DNA of 64,000 bases from Lactobacillus sp. YT155. Lineage in GTDB: Bacteria; Bacillota; Bacilli; Lactobacillales; Lactobacillaceae. The translations under genes and the position numbers were made by a program. The stretch's first letter is position 1. Each line of letters starts with the position of its first letter. Below are positions 26,049 to 34,651 of this stretch, piece after piece. The stretch spans positions 1 through 64,000 of the forward strand of contig NZ_JAUKWP010000005.1 in assembly GCF_030504545.1 (NCBI RefSeq), given 5' to 3'. The notes under the pieces are model-generated. The model searched no databases, was not told the DNA's origin, and worked only from the letters and a program-made list of their open reading frames with translations.

Positions 26049-26095
26049 AATTTATTTCCTTTCAAAGTAAAATAACAGAACTGGCCAGTTACTAG

Positions 26096-26144
26096 GTTAG
26101 TTACTTGTGTAACTAACTATATAACCTGCCAATAAAATTGTCAA
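26096..26144 (-). promoter_or_regulatory. Promoter and operator of the YtrA-type operon
   Basis: On the minus strand TTGACA (26144-26139) and TATAGT (26121-26116) are 17 bases apart. The perfect inverted repeat GTTAGTTAC-TTGT-GTAACTAAC (26096-26117) overlaps the -10 box and start site, as expected for the GntR repressor. Confidence 0.85.
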
Positions 26145-26148
26145 ATAA

Positions 26149-26177
26149 AAAAAGCATATTCTTTCGAATATGCTTTC
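26149..26177 (-). terminator. Rho-independent terminator
   Basis: AAAGCATATTC-TTTC-GAATATGCTTT; on the minus strand a seven-T run follows. It ends the flavodoxin-like reductase gene just upstream of the YtrA operon promoter. Confidence 0.9.
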
Positions 26178-26182
26178 TAAAT

Positions 26183-26947
26183 CTATCTACGACGGTGTTT
26201 CTTAAAAGTAACAATATGTAAGATACACGACAATAACACAAAGAAAATTATCGTAAAGCTGAGGTAATTAACCCAGAAATTATCCATCGAAATAAACTGA
26301 CTAATTCCTAATTGAATCCCCATAGTTGCTAATGCCATTACTGCAATCATAAAAAATAATTGAATATATCTTTTCAAGGTTGAATCATCCTTTCGCTTCT
26401 TAGTTGAAATTTTCTTTGCGTATTTTGCACAGATTTTTTTCTTATTCTCGGGAATTTCTTTCATACCAAAGGTTCCTGGTAAAACAATTTCACCAGTCTT
26501 GATAACACCGGCAGCACTCATTACTCGATCAATTGTCTTAAAACTTTCATCAGTCACACCGGTTAAGAAATTCTCCGTTGTTGAAACATAGCAGCTAGTT
26601 AAACTTAAATAATGTTTGTTCTTAAATGGTCCGGGAATAGTATCACCATTTTCTTTGAAGTAAACAAACTTTGGTCGCATACAATCAAAGAAGTTCTTCA
26701 ACACACCAGATAATTCACGCCAATAAGTTGGTGCCGCAAATACCCAAACATCAGCTTCCATTAGTTTATTACTTAGTTCATCTAAAACTGGATTTTCTTC
26801 AGGATATTTTCGTGGCGTAATCTCATAATCTTCTAAAAAAATTGTTTCTTGTTCACAATCACTATCAACATTTTTCATTACTTCCGCCAACAATTTGGCG
26901 TTGATACCTTCTCTTTGATGTGATGCTAAAATACCTAAAATCTTCAT
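26183..26947 (-). CDS. Flavodoxin-like NAD(P)H:FMN oxidoreductase with a C-terminal membrane tail
   Basis: 254 residues from the ATG after GGAGGAG (upstream codons to 26971 have no site). Residues 1-180 form a flavodoxin-like fold: KILGILASHQREGINAKLL (FMN phosphate loop), DVWVFAAPTYWRELSGVLKNFFD (second FMN-binding motif, PxYW) and SLTSCYVSTTENF. Residues about 198-250 hold two membrane helices and a basic tail (KKHRRR). Soluble members of this NADPH-dependent FMN reductase family lack such a tail, so this one should work at the membrane, perhaps reducing quinones or another membrane acceptor. Single gene with its own terminator. Confidence 0.8.
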   Translation of the reverse strand: MKILGILASHQREGINAKLLAEVMKNVDSDCEQETIFLEDYEITPRKYPEENPVLDELSNKLMEADVWVFAAPTYWRELSGVLKNFFDCMRPKFVYFKENGDTIPGPFKNKHYLSLTSCYVSTTENFLTGVTDESFKTIDRVMSAAGVIKTGEIVLPGTFGMKEIPENKKKICAKYAKKISTKKRKDDSTLKRYIQLFFMIAVMALATMGIQLGISQFISMDNFWVNYLSFTIIFFVLLSCILHIVTFKKHRRR

Positions 26948-27048
26948 TGAGTAAACTCCTCCATGAACCATTATATACTTAAAAGATATTACTTTCTATT
27001 TTGTTTTCGGTTACAATATTTTACAAATACGAATGTGAGGAAATGCGC

Positions 27049-27480
27049 ATGGAAATCAAAAACTCAACTGATTTATCATCACAAGTTTATAAAGACGCTC
27101 TAAAAATTCGTTACACCGTTTTTGTCGAAGAACAAGCCGTTCCTGAAGATATGGAAATTGATGAATTCGAAAGTATCTCTACTTACTTCGTCGGTTACAT
27201 CAATGACCTTCCCGTAGTAACTGCACGCTGTTATGAGACTGACGATAATGGTTGGCATGTTCAACGGGTTGCCACTACCAAAGAATATCGTCAACAAGGT
27301 CTTGCCAAAGAATTACTAATTCATATTGAAAATGTTGCCCAACAACATGGCTACGATTATTTAATTTTGGGTGCTCAAGATCAAGCTCAAGGATTCTATC
27401 TAAAACTTGGTTATCAAGTAATTGGTGATCAGTATTTGGATGCTGGAATCGAACATCACGATATGAAAAAAACTTTATAA
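27049..27480 (+). CDS. GNAT N-acetyltransferase, YjcF/ElaA-like
   Basis: 143 residues. The start at 27049 has GAGG eight bases upstream; ATG at 27043 is too close to it. The N-terminus KIRYTVFVEEQAVPEDMEIDEFE is characteristic of the YjcF/ElaA group (RxxVFxxEQxVP), followed by acetyl-CoA loop VATTKEYRQQGLAKELL and a C-terminal QDQAQGFYLKLGYQ. The substrate is unknown. It stands alone before the two oxidoreductase genes. Confidence 0.88.
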   Translation: MEIKNSTDLSSQVYKDALKIRYTVFVEEQAVPEDMEIDEFESISTYFVGYINDLPVVTARCYETDDNGWHVQRVATTKEYRQQGLAKELLIHIENVAQQHGYDYLILGAQDQAQGFYLKLGYQVIGDQYLDAGIEHHDMKKTL

Positions 27481-27540
27481 GTGTTCTTATTAGCCAATCA
27501 ATTTTAGAAAGTGTATTTTAGTTGTGGAAGGTGATAAAAA

Positions 27541-28176
27541 ATGAAAAATACATTTATTGTTGGTGCTAATGGTGCCATCGGAAAATTATTGGTAGAAGAA
27601 TTACAAAATAAGAAAATTGGTTTTACAGCTGGCGTTCGTAAAACTGAGCAATTGGATGCTTTAACAAAAAACAAGATTCCGGCTAAATTAATTGATTTAA
27701 CCGGAAGTGTAGAAGATCTTGCTCAAGCTATGTCAGGTAGTGATAGTGTAATTTTCACCGCTGGTTCAGGTGGAAAAACTGGTGATGATATGACTCTAGA
27801 AGTCGATCTCGACGGTGCAGTAAAAACTATGGAAGCGGCAGTTCGAGCTGGTATCAAAAGATATATTATGGTCAGTTCAGTATACGCTGACGATCGTGAG
27901 AAGTTTGCCAACTCTCCTATTCGTCCATATATGACGGCAAAATTCTATGCCGATCGCGAACTTAGAAGATCTAATTTGGACTACACAATTATTCATCCCG
28001 GTTATTTGACTAATGACGATCCAACCGGAAAAATTTCTGTTGATGGTGATGAGACTCAAACAGTCACTAGAAATGATGTTGCTCAAGTTTTGGCAACAAT
28101 AATTGATAATTCAAGAACTATTCGCAAAGACTATCTCATCGTAAATGGTACAACTGATATTAAAGACGCATTTTAA
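27541..28176 (+). CDS. NAD(P)H-binding atypical short-chain dehydrogenase
   Basis: 211 residues with an N-terminal Rossmann loop VGANGAIGKLL and a central YIMVSSVYAD and YTIIHPGYL, as in atypical SDR/NmrA-like proteins (NAD(P)-binding domain family also seen in YwnB and biliverdin-reductase-like proteins). No canonical YxxxK with certain placement, though YMTAKFYADREL could supply Tyr and Lys. Likely an NADP-dependent oxidoreductase or redox sensor. The next gene starts 15 bases later, so the two probably form an operon. Confidence 0.82.
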   Translation: MKNTFIVGANGAIGKLLVEELQNKKIGFTAGVRKTEQLDALTKNKIPAKLIDLTGSVEDLAQAMSGSDSVIFTAGSGGKTGDDMTLEVDLDGAVKTMEAAVRAGIKRYIMVSSVYADDREKFANSPIRPYMTAKFYADRELRRSNLDYTIIHPGYLTNDDPTGKISVDGDETQTVTRNDVAQVLATIIDNSRTIRKDYLIVNGTTDIKDAF

Positions 28177-28191
28177 TTAGGAGGAACAATC

Positions 28192-29058
28192 ATGGCTACA
28201 ATTGGCTTCATTGGTACTGGTGTAATGGGTACGGGAATTGTTAATAACTTACTCGACGCGAACTGTTCTGTTAACGTCTATAATCGTACAAAATCAAAAG
28301 CTGATCCTTTGGTTGCACGAGGTGCAACTTGGTATGACAGCCCAAAAGAAATCACCGAAAATTCGGATATCATTATGAGTATGGTTGGTTTTCCTCAAGA
28401 CGTCGAAAACATCTATTTCGGTGACGAGGGAATCTTTGCTGGTGCAGATGAAAACAAAATCTTGGTTGATATGACTACTAGTACTCCTAGTCTTGCCAAA
28501 AAGATTGGTGAAACAGCTGAGCAAAAGAAGATTAAAGCAATCGACGCGCCAGTTTCTGGTGGCGACCTTGGTGCTAAGAATGGAACTTTGACGATTATGG
28601 TTGGTGGTAACAAAGAGGCCTTTGATACTATACTTCCTATCTTTGAAGTAATTGGTAGCAATTCTAATTACTTTGGTAGCTATGGAGCCGGTCAAAATAC
28701 CAAAATGGCTAATCAAATTATGATAGCTGGAACAATGACAGGAATGTCGGAAATGCTAGTCTACGCCAAAAAATCAGGACTTGATTTAGACAAGGTTATT
28801 GAAACAGTTGGTGGCGGTTCGGCTGCTAATTGGAGTCTGACCAATTATGCACCACGAATTCTAAAAGATGACTACACGCCAGGATTCTTCGCTAAACATT
28901 TCTTAAAAGATTTACGAATTGCCTTGGACGAAGCTGAAAAAATGAACTTAGATTTACCTGCTACCAAAGCAGCCAAAGATCTTTATGAAGTTTTAGTCGA
29001 CGAAAAGAACCTCGGTAACGATGGAACACAAGCTTTAGTTAAATTATGGTGGAAATAA
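28192..29058 (+). CDS. 3-hydroxyisobutyrate dehydrogenase-like oxidoreductase
   Basis: 288 residues, the usual length of the beta-hydroxyacid dehydrogenase family. Motifs: dinucleotide loop GFIGTGVMGTGIVNNL, substrate site DAPVSGGDLGAKNGTL, catalytic Lys in GAGQNTKMANQI, and cofactor-side AKHFLKDLRIALDEA. It oxidises or reduces a short hydroxyacid (3-hydroxyisobutyrate, tartronate semialdehyde, glyoxylate or succinic semialdehyde class); the substrate cannot be told. RBS AGGAGG. Cotranscribed with the SDR gene. Confidence 0.9.
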   Translation: MATIGFIGTGVMGTGIVNNLLDANCSVNVYNRTKSKADPLVARGATWYDSPKEITENSDIIMSMVGFPQDVENIYFGDEGIFAGADENKILVDMTTSTPSLAKKIGETAEQKKIKAIDAPVSGGDLGAKNGTLTIMVGGNKEAFDTILPIFEVIGSNSNYFGSYGAGQNTKMANQIMIAGTMTGMSEMLVYAKKSGLDLDKVIETVGGGSAANWSLTNYAPRILKDDYTPGFFAKHFLKDLRIALDEAEKMNLDLPATKAAKDLYEVLVDEKNLGNDGTQALVKLWWK

Positions 29059-29061
29059 AAC

Positions 29062-29091
29062 TTCAACAGAATTACCTTTTTGTTCTATAAT
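29062..29091 (+). promoter_or_regulatory. Promoter abutting the ClC gene start
   Basis: TATAAT (29086-29091) with a weak TTCAAC (29062-29067) 18 bases upstream. The predicted transcription start, about seven bases after the -10 box, falls on or next to the ATG at 29098. Confidence 0.55.
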
Positions 29092-29097
29092 AAATTT

Positions 29098-30636
29098 ATG
29101 ACAAAAAAGAATTCACTCCAAAACTCAAATATTCCTTTTATAATTAAAGGAGCAGCGATTGGACTAATTACAGGATTTGTAGTTAGTCTTTTTCGTTTAT
29201 CAATTCAAGTATTGCTTTCACAGATGACTAACCTATTTAATCTTACTCATCAACATCCCTTATCTTGGCTGATTCTAGTTGCAGTCATTTTGATGATTTG
29301 GATTATCACTTCTCAGCTAATCAAATCAGATTCGAATATCAAAGGCTCAGGAATTCCCGAAGTTGAGGGACAACTGATGGGTGAAGTTGAATTGAACTGG
29401 TTTTCTGTTTTGTGGAAGAAGTTTACTGCTGGTGTTTTAAGTATCGGTTCTGGACTTTTCTTAGGTCGTGAAGGTCCTTCCATTCAACTCGGTGGAGCTA
29501 TTGGACAAGGAACTGCCGAATTACTTCATGCTAAGTCGGTGGAAAGACGTGTATTAATTGCTAGTGGTGCGGCAGCTGGTTTATCAGCTGCCTTCAATGC
29601 GCCAATGGCTGGAACCTTATTTATTCTGGAAGAAGTCTATCATAACTTCTCGCCCTTAGTTTGGCTTAGTGCCTTAGCAAGCTCATTAACAGCTAACTTT
29701 GTCTCGGCAAATATTTTTGGTCTAACACCAGTTTTGAATCTACATCATAATCAAAATTTTCCTTTGAAATATTACGGATTATTAATTGTAGTCGGAATTG
29801 TTTTGGGTATCTTAGGTCGTTTATATCAAAAACTAACCTTATTAATGCCACATCTCTATGAATTATTTTTAAGACGAATCCCTCATTATTATTTTGGAAT
29901 AGTCCCGCTATTACTTCTAATTCCAATTGGATACTGGGCTCCTAATTTAATTGGCGGAGGAAATTCATTAATTTTGAATCTGCCCCACCAACACATCACT
30001 ATCATTCTCATCGTAGGAATTTTCTTACTTAGATTATTTTTTTCAGTTGTTTCATATGGCTCCGGATTACCTGGAGGGATTTTCTTACCAATTCTTACCC
30101 TAGGGGCACTTATCGGTGGTGGACTAGGCATGGCTTTTAACCAGTTGGGACTTCTGCCAAAAGAGTATATTGTTAGCTTAGTGATTTTTTCCATGGCGGG
30201 GTATTTCGCTGGAATTGGAAAAGCACCTTTTTCAGCAATTATTTTAATTACCGAAATGGTCGGCAATTTATCTCATTTAATGCCTCTGGCAGTTGTGGCT
30301 TTGATTAGTTATATCACAGTGGATAGTCTTGGTGGTGCACCAATCTATGAATCACTTCTTCAAAAGAAACTCTCTCTTCAAAAGATTCAATCCATTACTG
30401 GTCAACTCGATCAATTAGAATTCCCAATTTACGAAAATAGTGCCCTCGCACAACAACAAGTTAGAGACATTCATTGGCCTAAAAACACCTTGCTGGCTCG
30501 GATTCGTCGGGGCAGCAATAATATCATTCCCAATGGTGACACAGTCATTCATCCTGGAGATACCTTAATCATCTTAGTCGATAGTAATCAACGTTCCGCA
30601 GTCCGAGAAAGTCTAAATCAAACAGTTATCAATTAA
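29098..30636 (+). CDS. ClC-type H+/Cl- antiporter with a TrkA-C domain
   Basis: 512 residues. The ClC core has all selectivity motifs: GSGIPEVEGQL, GREGPSIQLGGAIGQG (external gating Glu), LFILEEVYHNF (internal proton Glu) and GSGLPGGIFLPIL. Both Glu residues point to a proton-coupled antiporter rather than a channel. A C-terminal TrkA-C/RCK-C domain (about residues 440-505, ARIRRGSNNIIPNGDTVIHPGD) should bind a regulatory ligand. It exchanges chloride for protons, probably for acid resistance or pH and osmotic control. No ribosome binding site precedes the ATG at 29098; TATAAT sits six bases upstream, suggesting a leaderless transcript. The alternative TTG at 29080 overlaps the promoter. Confidence 0.92.
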   Translation: MTKKNSLQNSNIPFIIKGAAIGLITGFVVSLFRLSIQVLLSQMTNLFNLTHQHPLSWLILVAVILMIWIITSQLIKSDSNIKGSGIPEVEGQLMGEVELNWFSVLWKKFTAGVLSIGSGLFLGREGPSIQLGGAIGQGTAELLHAKSVERRVLIASGAAAGLSAAFNAPMAGTLFILEEVYHNFSPLVWLSALASSLTANFVSANIFGLTPVLNLHHNQNFPLKYYGLLIVVGIVLGILGRLYQKLTLLMPHLYELFLRRIPHYYFGIVPLLLLIPIGYWAPNLIGGGNSLILNLPHQHITIILIVGIFLLRLFFSVVSYGSGLPGGIFLPILTLGALIGGGLGMAFNQLGLLPKEYIVSLVIFSMAGYFAGIGKAPFSAIILITEMVGNLSHLMPLAVVALISYITVDSLGGAPIYESLLQKKLSLQKIQSITGQLDQLEFPIYENSALAQQQVRDIHWPKNTLLARIRRGSNNIIPNGDTVIHPGDTLIILVDSNQRSAVRESLNQTVIN

Positions 30637-30670
30637 AAAAAGACCTGTGAATTTCACAGGTCTTTTTATT
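30635..30670 (+). terminator. Bidirectional terminator between the ClC gene and metQ
   Basis: AAAAAAAGACCTGTGAA-TTTC-ACAGGTCTTTTTAT: a long GC-containing stem with A-run and T-run on both sides. It serves the convergent ClC and metNIQ units. Confidence 0.93.
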
Positions 30671-31472
30671 ATTTAACCGGCAATACAGCGTAATGCCATT
30701 TCTTTAAAATCCAGTCTTGAGTTTCTTTTTTCTTCAAAACTTTTAACAAGGCTTTAATTTTTTTATCGTCCTTATGTCCACGATTTACTGCCACGACATT
30801 GGCGTATGGTGAATCAGTTGGCTCAAGTACGACCGCTTTTTGAGGATTCAATCCCGCTTCAACTGCAAAGTTTGAATTAATTGCAATCAAATCTCCTTCA
30901 TTATTCTTATATAATTCCGGCATTAACTTAGGGTCAAAACTATATTTGAATTTCAATTTCTTAGGGTTATCTTTGATATCTTTGAAACTAGCTGTTTCAA
31001 TATTCGTTCCTGGTTTCAAGGTAAGAACATTATTCTCAGCCAGAATTGATAGTACTCTTCCCCAATCAGCTCGTGAACTAGAAACTAGTACAGTTGCTTT
31101 ATCTTTTAATTGCGATAAATCTGAAATTCGTTTGCTATAAAGTCCTAATGGTTCCAGATGAATCTTTCCAGCGCTGACAATGTGATAGCCGTTATCTTTA
31201 TTGGATTTGTTCATATATGGAATGTGTTGGTAATAGTTGGCATCAAGTTCTTTAGCATCTAAAGCAGCATTAGGTAGTACATAATCATTGAAGACCTTAA
31301 TTTCCAAATCAATTCCTTGCTTCTTCAATTCTGGTTTTACATGCTTCAGAATTTCTGCATGAGGTACCGAGGTAGCGCCAACAACTAAACGGTTCTTCGG
31401 ACGACTCTCCTTACAGCCTACTAAGAGAATTCCCACGAAGAATAATAAGAACAGTAATTTAAATTTTTTCAT
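30669..31472 (-). CDS. metQ: Methionine-binding lipoprotein MetQ
   Basis: 267 residues with a lipoprotein signal peptide (lipobox LLVGC). The mature part follows the NlpA/MetQ family: VGATSVPHAEILKHVKPEL, VFNDYVLPNAALDAKELDANYYQH, and SPYANVVAVNRGHKDDKKIKAL near the end. It binds methionine outside the membrane and hands it to MetI. RBS AGGAGG, nine bases after metI. The gene ends at a strong terminator. The Met T-box upstream of metN controls the unit. Confidence 0.95.
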   Translation of the reverse strand: MKKFKLLFLLFFVGILLVGCKESRPKNRLVVGATSVPHAEILKHVKPELKKQGIDLEIKVFNDYVLPNAALDAKELDANYYQHIPYMNKSNKDNGYHIVSAGKIHLEPLGLYSKRISDLSQLKDKATVLVSSSRADWGRVLSILAENNVLTLKPGTNIETASFKDIKDNPKKLKFKYSFDPKLMPELYKNNEGDLIAINSNFAVEAGLNPQKAVVLEPTDSPYANVVAVNRGHKDDKKIKALLKVLKKKETQDWILKKWHYAVLPVK

Positions 31473-31481
31473 ATTATCCTC

Positions 31482-32165
31482 CTAACGATGATCAACGCGT
31501 TTAGTAAACCAATCACCTAAGTATTGACAGATAAACACAATAATCAAAATAACGACGGTTGCTACTAATGTAACGGTGTTCTGTCCGGCCTCGAATCCAT
31601 CTTGATAAGCTAAGTTACCTAAACCACCGGCACCAATGACTCCAGCCATTGCCGTATAACCAATAATTGAAATAGCGGTAACCGTTAATCCTGAAATTAA
31701 TGCAGGTAAACTTTCGGGTAACAACACATGCCAAATTGTTTGACTGTTTTTTGCTCCCAATGATTTAGCAGCTTCCAAAACTCCCAAGTCAACTTCATTA
31801 AATGCCAATTCCACTAATCGAGCATAAAATGGTGCGGCAGCGATGACTAAAGCCGGAATGGCAGCTTTTGGTCCGATAATTGTTCCCATAATGTTTTTTG
31901 TGAACGGAATTAGTAACACAATCAAAACCACAAACGGTATCGAACGAAAGACATTTACTAGAAAGGCAACGATTCCTCTTAATAATTTTAGATACCATTT
32001 TTGTGAATTTTTGGTCTGAAATAAAATTAATCCCAATGCAAATCCTAAAATAGCGACAACAATAACGGTAAAAAAGGTTAAGGTAATGGTCTCAACAGTT
32101 GAAACGCGTAGATTAAATAAGTCTACTTGTGACCACTGAAAATATGAATTAATTCCTGCATTCAT
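31482..32165 (-). CDS. metI: Methionine ABC transporter permease MetI
   Basis: 227 residues, five to six membrane helices. The ATPase-contact loop is visible (EAAKSLGAKNSQTIWHVLLPESLPALISG, key EAA...G motif), and the N-terminal VNVFRSIPFVVLIVLLIPF block is typical of MetI. The start codon directly follows the metN TAG, and the GGAGGTG used as ribosome binding site lies in the last metN codons, so translation is coupled. Confidence 0.95.
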   Translation of the reverse strand: MNAGINSYFQWSQVDLFNLRVSTVETITLTFFTVIVVAILGFALGLILFQTKNSQKWYLKLLRGIVAFLVNVFRSIPFVVLIVLLIPFTKNIMGTIIGPKAAIPALVIAAAPFYARLVELAFNEVDLGVLEAAKSLGAKNSQTIWHVLLPESLPALISGLTVTAISIIGYTAMAGVIGAGGLGNLAYQDGFEAGQNTVTLVATVVILIIVFICQYLGDWFTKRVDHR

Positions 32166-33194
32166 CTATAACACCTCCACTTGAACTGACTTATCAGTAA
32201 TACTTTTGATGACTTCATTATGTTCTTTTTGCGGTGCTTTGATTTGAATAATCAAATGTCCTAATACACCTTCGATGGTTGGCTGTAATTGGCCTCCTAA
32301 GACACTAACTTCAATATCAGTATATTCACGAATTAATTCGGTAATGACTGGTTTGTCAGCGCTCTTGTTAGGAAAACTCAACTTCAAAATCAAAGAATCA
32401 GCTCCACCATTGTCTTTAATTTCTTGTAGTAATTCTGGAGAATCAAAATCATTATTAACCTGTGATTTCGTAATTAATGATTTAGTAATCTCTGACTGTG
32501 GATTTTCAAAAATCTGTGAAACTGATCCAGTTTCGACAATTTCACCACTATCCAGTACGGCAATTTGTTGACAAATTCTTCTGATGGCTTCCATTTCATG
32601 AGTCACCATAATAATCGTAATTTTGAATTCTTGATTAATTTTGATTAACAAATCAAGAATTGAAGAAGTGGCTTCTGGATCCAAAGCACTAGTAGCTTCA
32701 TCACAGAGAAGAATTTTAGGATCTCTAACCAAGGCTCTAGCAATCGCCACGCGTTGTTTTTGTCCACCCGATAATTGACTAGGATATTTATCAACTTGAT
32801 CACTGAGACCAACGATTTCTAACATCTCCAAGGCTTTTTGATTACGTTTGGTTTTGCTTTCACCATTTAGCTTCAGTGGCAAAGTAACATTTTCCAAAAC
32901 TGTTTTAGAAGATAAAAGATTGAATTGTTGAAAGACCATTCCAATTTGTTTTTGTTGTTCACGTAATTGATCATTTGAAACATTCACGATTGAATTATCG
33001 TCAATCAAAACATCACCACTACTAGGTTTTTCCAACCCATTAAATAAACGAATCAAGGTACTCTTTCCAGCACCAGAATAACCAATCACGCCATAAATAA
33101 TGCCCTCAGGAATATCTAATGAAATATTATTTAAAACTGTAAATGACTGACTATTGTTAGCAAAAGTTTTCGTTACATTCTTAATACTTATCAT
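32166..33194 (-). CDS. metN: Methionine ABC transporter ATP-binding protein MetN
   Basis: 342 residues from ATG at 33194 after GGAAGGAGA. Walker A GYSGAGKST, signature LSGGQKQRVAIA, Walker B ILLCDEATSALDP and switch THEME are intact. The C-terminal NIL (ACT-like) domain, about residues 255-342 (ILKLSFPNKSADKPVITELIREY), binds methionine and causes transinhibition in E. coli MetN. First gene of metNIQ behind the T-box. Confidence 0.95.
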   Translation of the reverse strand: MISIKNVTKTFANNSQSFTVLNNISLDIPEGIIYGVIGYSGAGKSTLIRLFNGLEKPSSGDVLIDDNSIVNVSNDQLREQQKQIGMVFQQFNLLSSKTVLENVTLPLKLNGESKTKRNQKALEMLEIVGLSDQVDKYPSQLSGGQKQRVAIARALVRDPKILLCDEATSALDPEATSSILDLLIKINQEFKITIIMVTHEMEAIRRICQQIAVLDSGEIVETGSVSQIFENPQSEITKSLITKSQVNNDFDSPELLQEIKDNGGADSLILKLSFPNKSADKPVITELIREYTDIEVSVLGGQLQPTIEGVLGHLIIQIKAPQKEHNEVIKSITDKSVQVEVL

Positions 33195-33212
33195 CCTAAT
33201 CTCCTTCCAAAA

Positions 33213-33475
33213 CAAAAAAATCCTTCCTCCCAAAAATGGGAGAAAGGACGTCTAATAACGTGTTACCACCTTTATTCGTGATAGTTTCACAACTACCACC
33301 TCGCAAAGTACCTGTTGATACTCGTTTGCTGTAACGGGCAACCCCCGTACTTGGCTCAGCAATTCACCAAGTAAACGTTAAAAGACCATATTCGAAAACT
33401 TTTCGTATTATCTCTTTTCACCAGTCGAGACTCTCTGTTAATACTAATCAGAAGACTACTCATCTTTTTGTTTTT
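33213..33475 (-). promoter_or_regulatory. T-box riboswitch, methionine-specific
   Basis: The minus strand shows stem I with AACAGAGAGT and GGTGAAAA motifs, a specifier AATATGGTC containing ATG (Met) next to TCTTTT that pairs with AAAAGA at the 5' end, the T-box variant AAGGTGGTAACACG (canonical AGGGTGGNACCGCG), and terminator TCCTTTCTCCC/GGGAGGAAGGA followed by seven T at about 33213-33219. It should raise metNIQ expression when tRNA-Met is uncharged. Confidence 0.92.
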
Positions 33476-33524
33476 CTAAACTATTTTTTGTTACCAGTTA
33501 TCATATTTAAATTTTTGATGCTTG

Positions 33525-34073
33525 TCAACTCTTTTTATAATCACGAATGAATTGATCAATTTCATTGAAGTCATCGGAAAACAGTAATAAGTCGCGATGC
33601 TGCTGCGTTAGAAAGCCTAATTCCACCATCTGATCATACATTTCTTGTAAGTGTTTATAGTAACTATCTTGATTAAAAATTATTGTTGGTGAATCGTTTT
33701 GACCAACTCGCTGCCAAGAATATGCTTCGCTAATTTCTTCAATTGTTCCGGGACCACCTGGCAAAGCTAGACAGGCATCAGCCATGGCCATCATTTTTTG
33801 TTTGCGTTGGTCCATATTATCGACAATTTCTAAACTAGTTAGTCCCGGATGGGCTTGTTCATCATCGACTAAGAATTGGGGAATAAATCCATAAACTTTC
33901 CCACCGGCATCTAAAACCGAATCAGCAATTACTCCCATTAATCCACGATTACCACCACCGTAAACCAAGTCATAATTGTTCCTAACCATCCATTGTCCAA
34001 GTTCCTTGGTTTTATCAATATATTTAGAGTCAAAACCCGTGGAAGCTCCACAAAAAATTGCTATTTTTGGCAT
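33525..34073 (-). CDS. LOG-family nucleoside 5'-monophosphate phosphoribohydrolase
   Basis: 182 residues, normal for the LOG/YvdD family (TIGR00730-type). Signature PGGPGTIEEISE holds the catalytic and phosphate-binding residues (PGGxGTxxE), with GGNRGLMG earlier. Plant LOG enzymes release cytokinins; bacterial members cleave AMP/CMP-type nucleotides to base and ribose 5-phosphate. It starts two bases after the stop of the TetR gene, with a weak GAAGAA site, so it is coupled to it. Conserved in many lactobacilli with unknown role. Confidence 0.92.
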   Translation of the reverse strand: MPKIAIFCGASTGFDSKYIDKTKELGQWMVRNNYDLVYGGGNRGLMGVIADSVLDAGGKVYGFIPQFLVDDEQAHPGLTSLEIVDNMDQRKQKMMAMADACLALPGGPGTIEEISEAYSWQRVGQNDSPTIIFNQDSYYKHLQEMYDQMVELGFLTQQHRDLLLFSDDFNEIDQFIRDYKKS

Positions 34074-34075
34074 AT

Positions 34076-34621
34076 TTATTCTTCTTTCAAATAAGGTTGA
34101 ATGGAATTACTTATCAAAGTTGTCATCATCATAATATCGCCATGATCGAACTCATTTTTTGTCATAACAATTGCGTGCAAGAAGCCTATCATTCCCCAAC
34201 AAGTGTAGCTCAAAACATAGATACCTTCGTTGTTCTTAAATGGCAACACTTCCGCACCACGTTTAATTGTTAGTTTAAGTAAATTACTCATTAAACCTGA
34301 GTTTTTGTTTCTACATAATATTTCTAGTTCTTTAATATTCTCAAATACATAAGTCAAAATGTGCTGAAAATACTCAATACTTTTTTGATTTGGCTCGTAG
34401 GATTCAACCATATCGGAAAATGCCTGCAAAGCTTTTTTCTCCGTCTGATCTTGTAAGTCATAAATATCCTTGTAGTGAATATAAAATGTCCGTCGATTTA
34501 AATCAGCCAGTTGCGTAATTTCGGTGATTGAAATTTCGTCAACTGACTTCTTTGCTAAGAGACCAACGAATACTTTTTCAATATTTTCCTGTGTCTTTAG
34601 TGATCGCTTATTTGTTTTCAA
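34076..34621 (-). CDS. TetR-family regulator 1
   Basis: 181 residues starting at a TTG with GGGGAG six bases upstream. The helix-turn-helix reads EISITEITQLADLNRRTFYIHYKDIYDL (LNRRTFYIHY recognition helix), as in DhaS-like TetR proteins. The C-terminal domain (YVFENIKELEILCRNKNSGLMSNLLKLTIKRG) is shared with the regulator at 36496-37055, so the two are paralogues. It is divergent from the MacB-like ABC pair and faces the palindrome at 34652-34672, and the LOG gene follows it. Confidence 0.88.
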   Translation of the reverse strand: MKTNKRSLKTQENIEKVFVGLLAKKSVDEISITEITQLADLNRRTFYIHYKDIYDLQDQTEKKALQAFSDMVESYEPNQKSIEYFQHILTYVFENIKELEILCRNKNSGLMSNLLKLTIKRGAEVLPFKNNEGIYVLSYTCWGMIGFLHAIVMTKNEFDHGDIMMMTTLISNSIQPYLKEE

Positions 34622-34651
34622 ATTATTCTCCCCAAAAGTCTTTATACATAA

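Noticed and set aside
33213-33475. SAM riboswitch before metNIQ
   Set aside because: The leader has T-box elements (AGAGAG, GGTGG core, ATG specifier) and not the SAM-I core.
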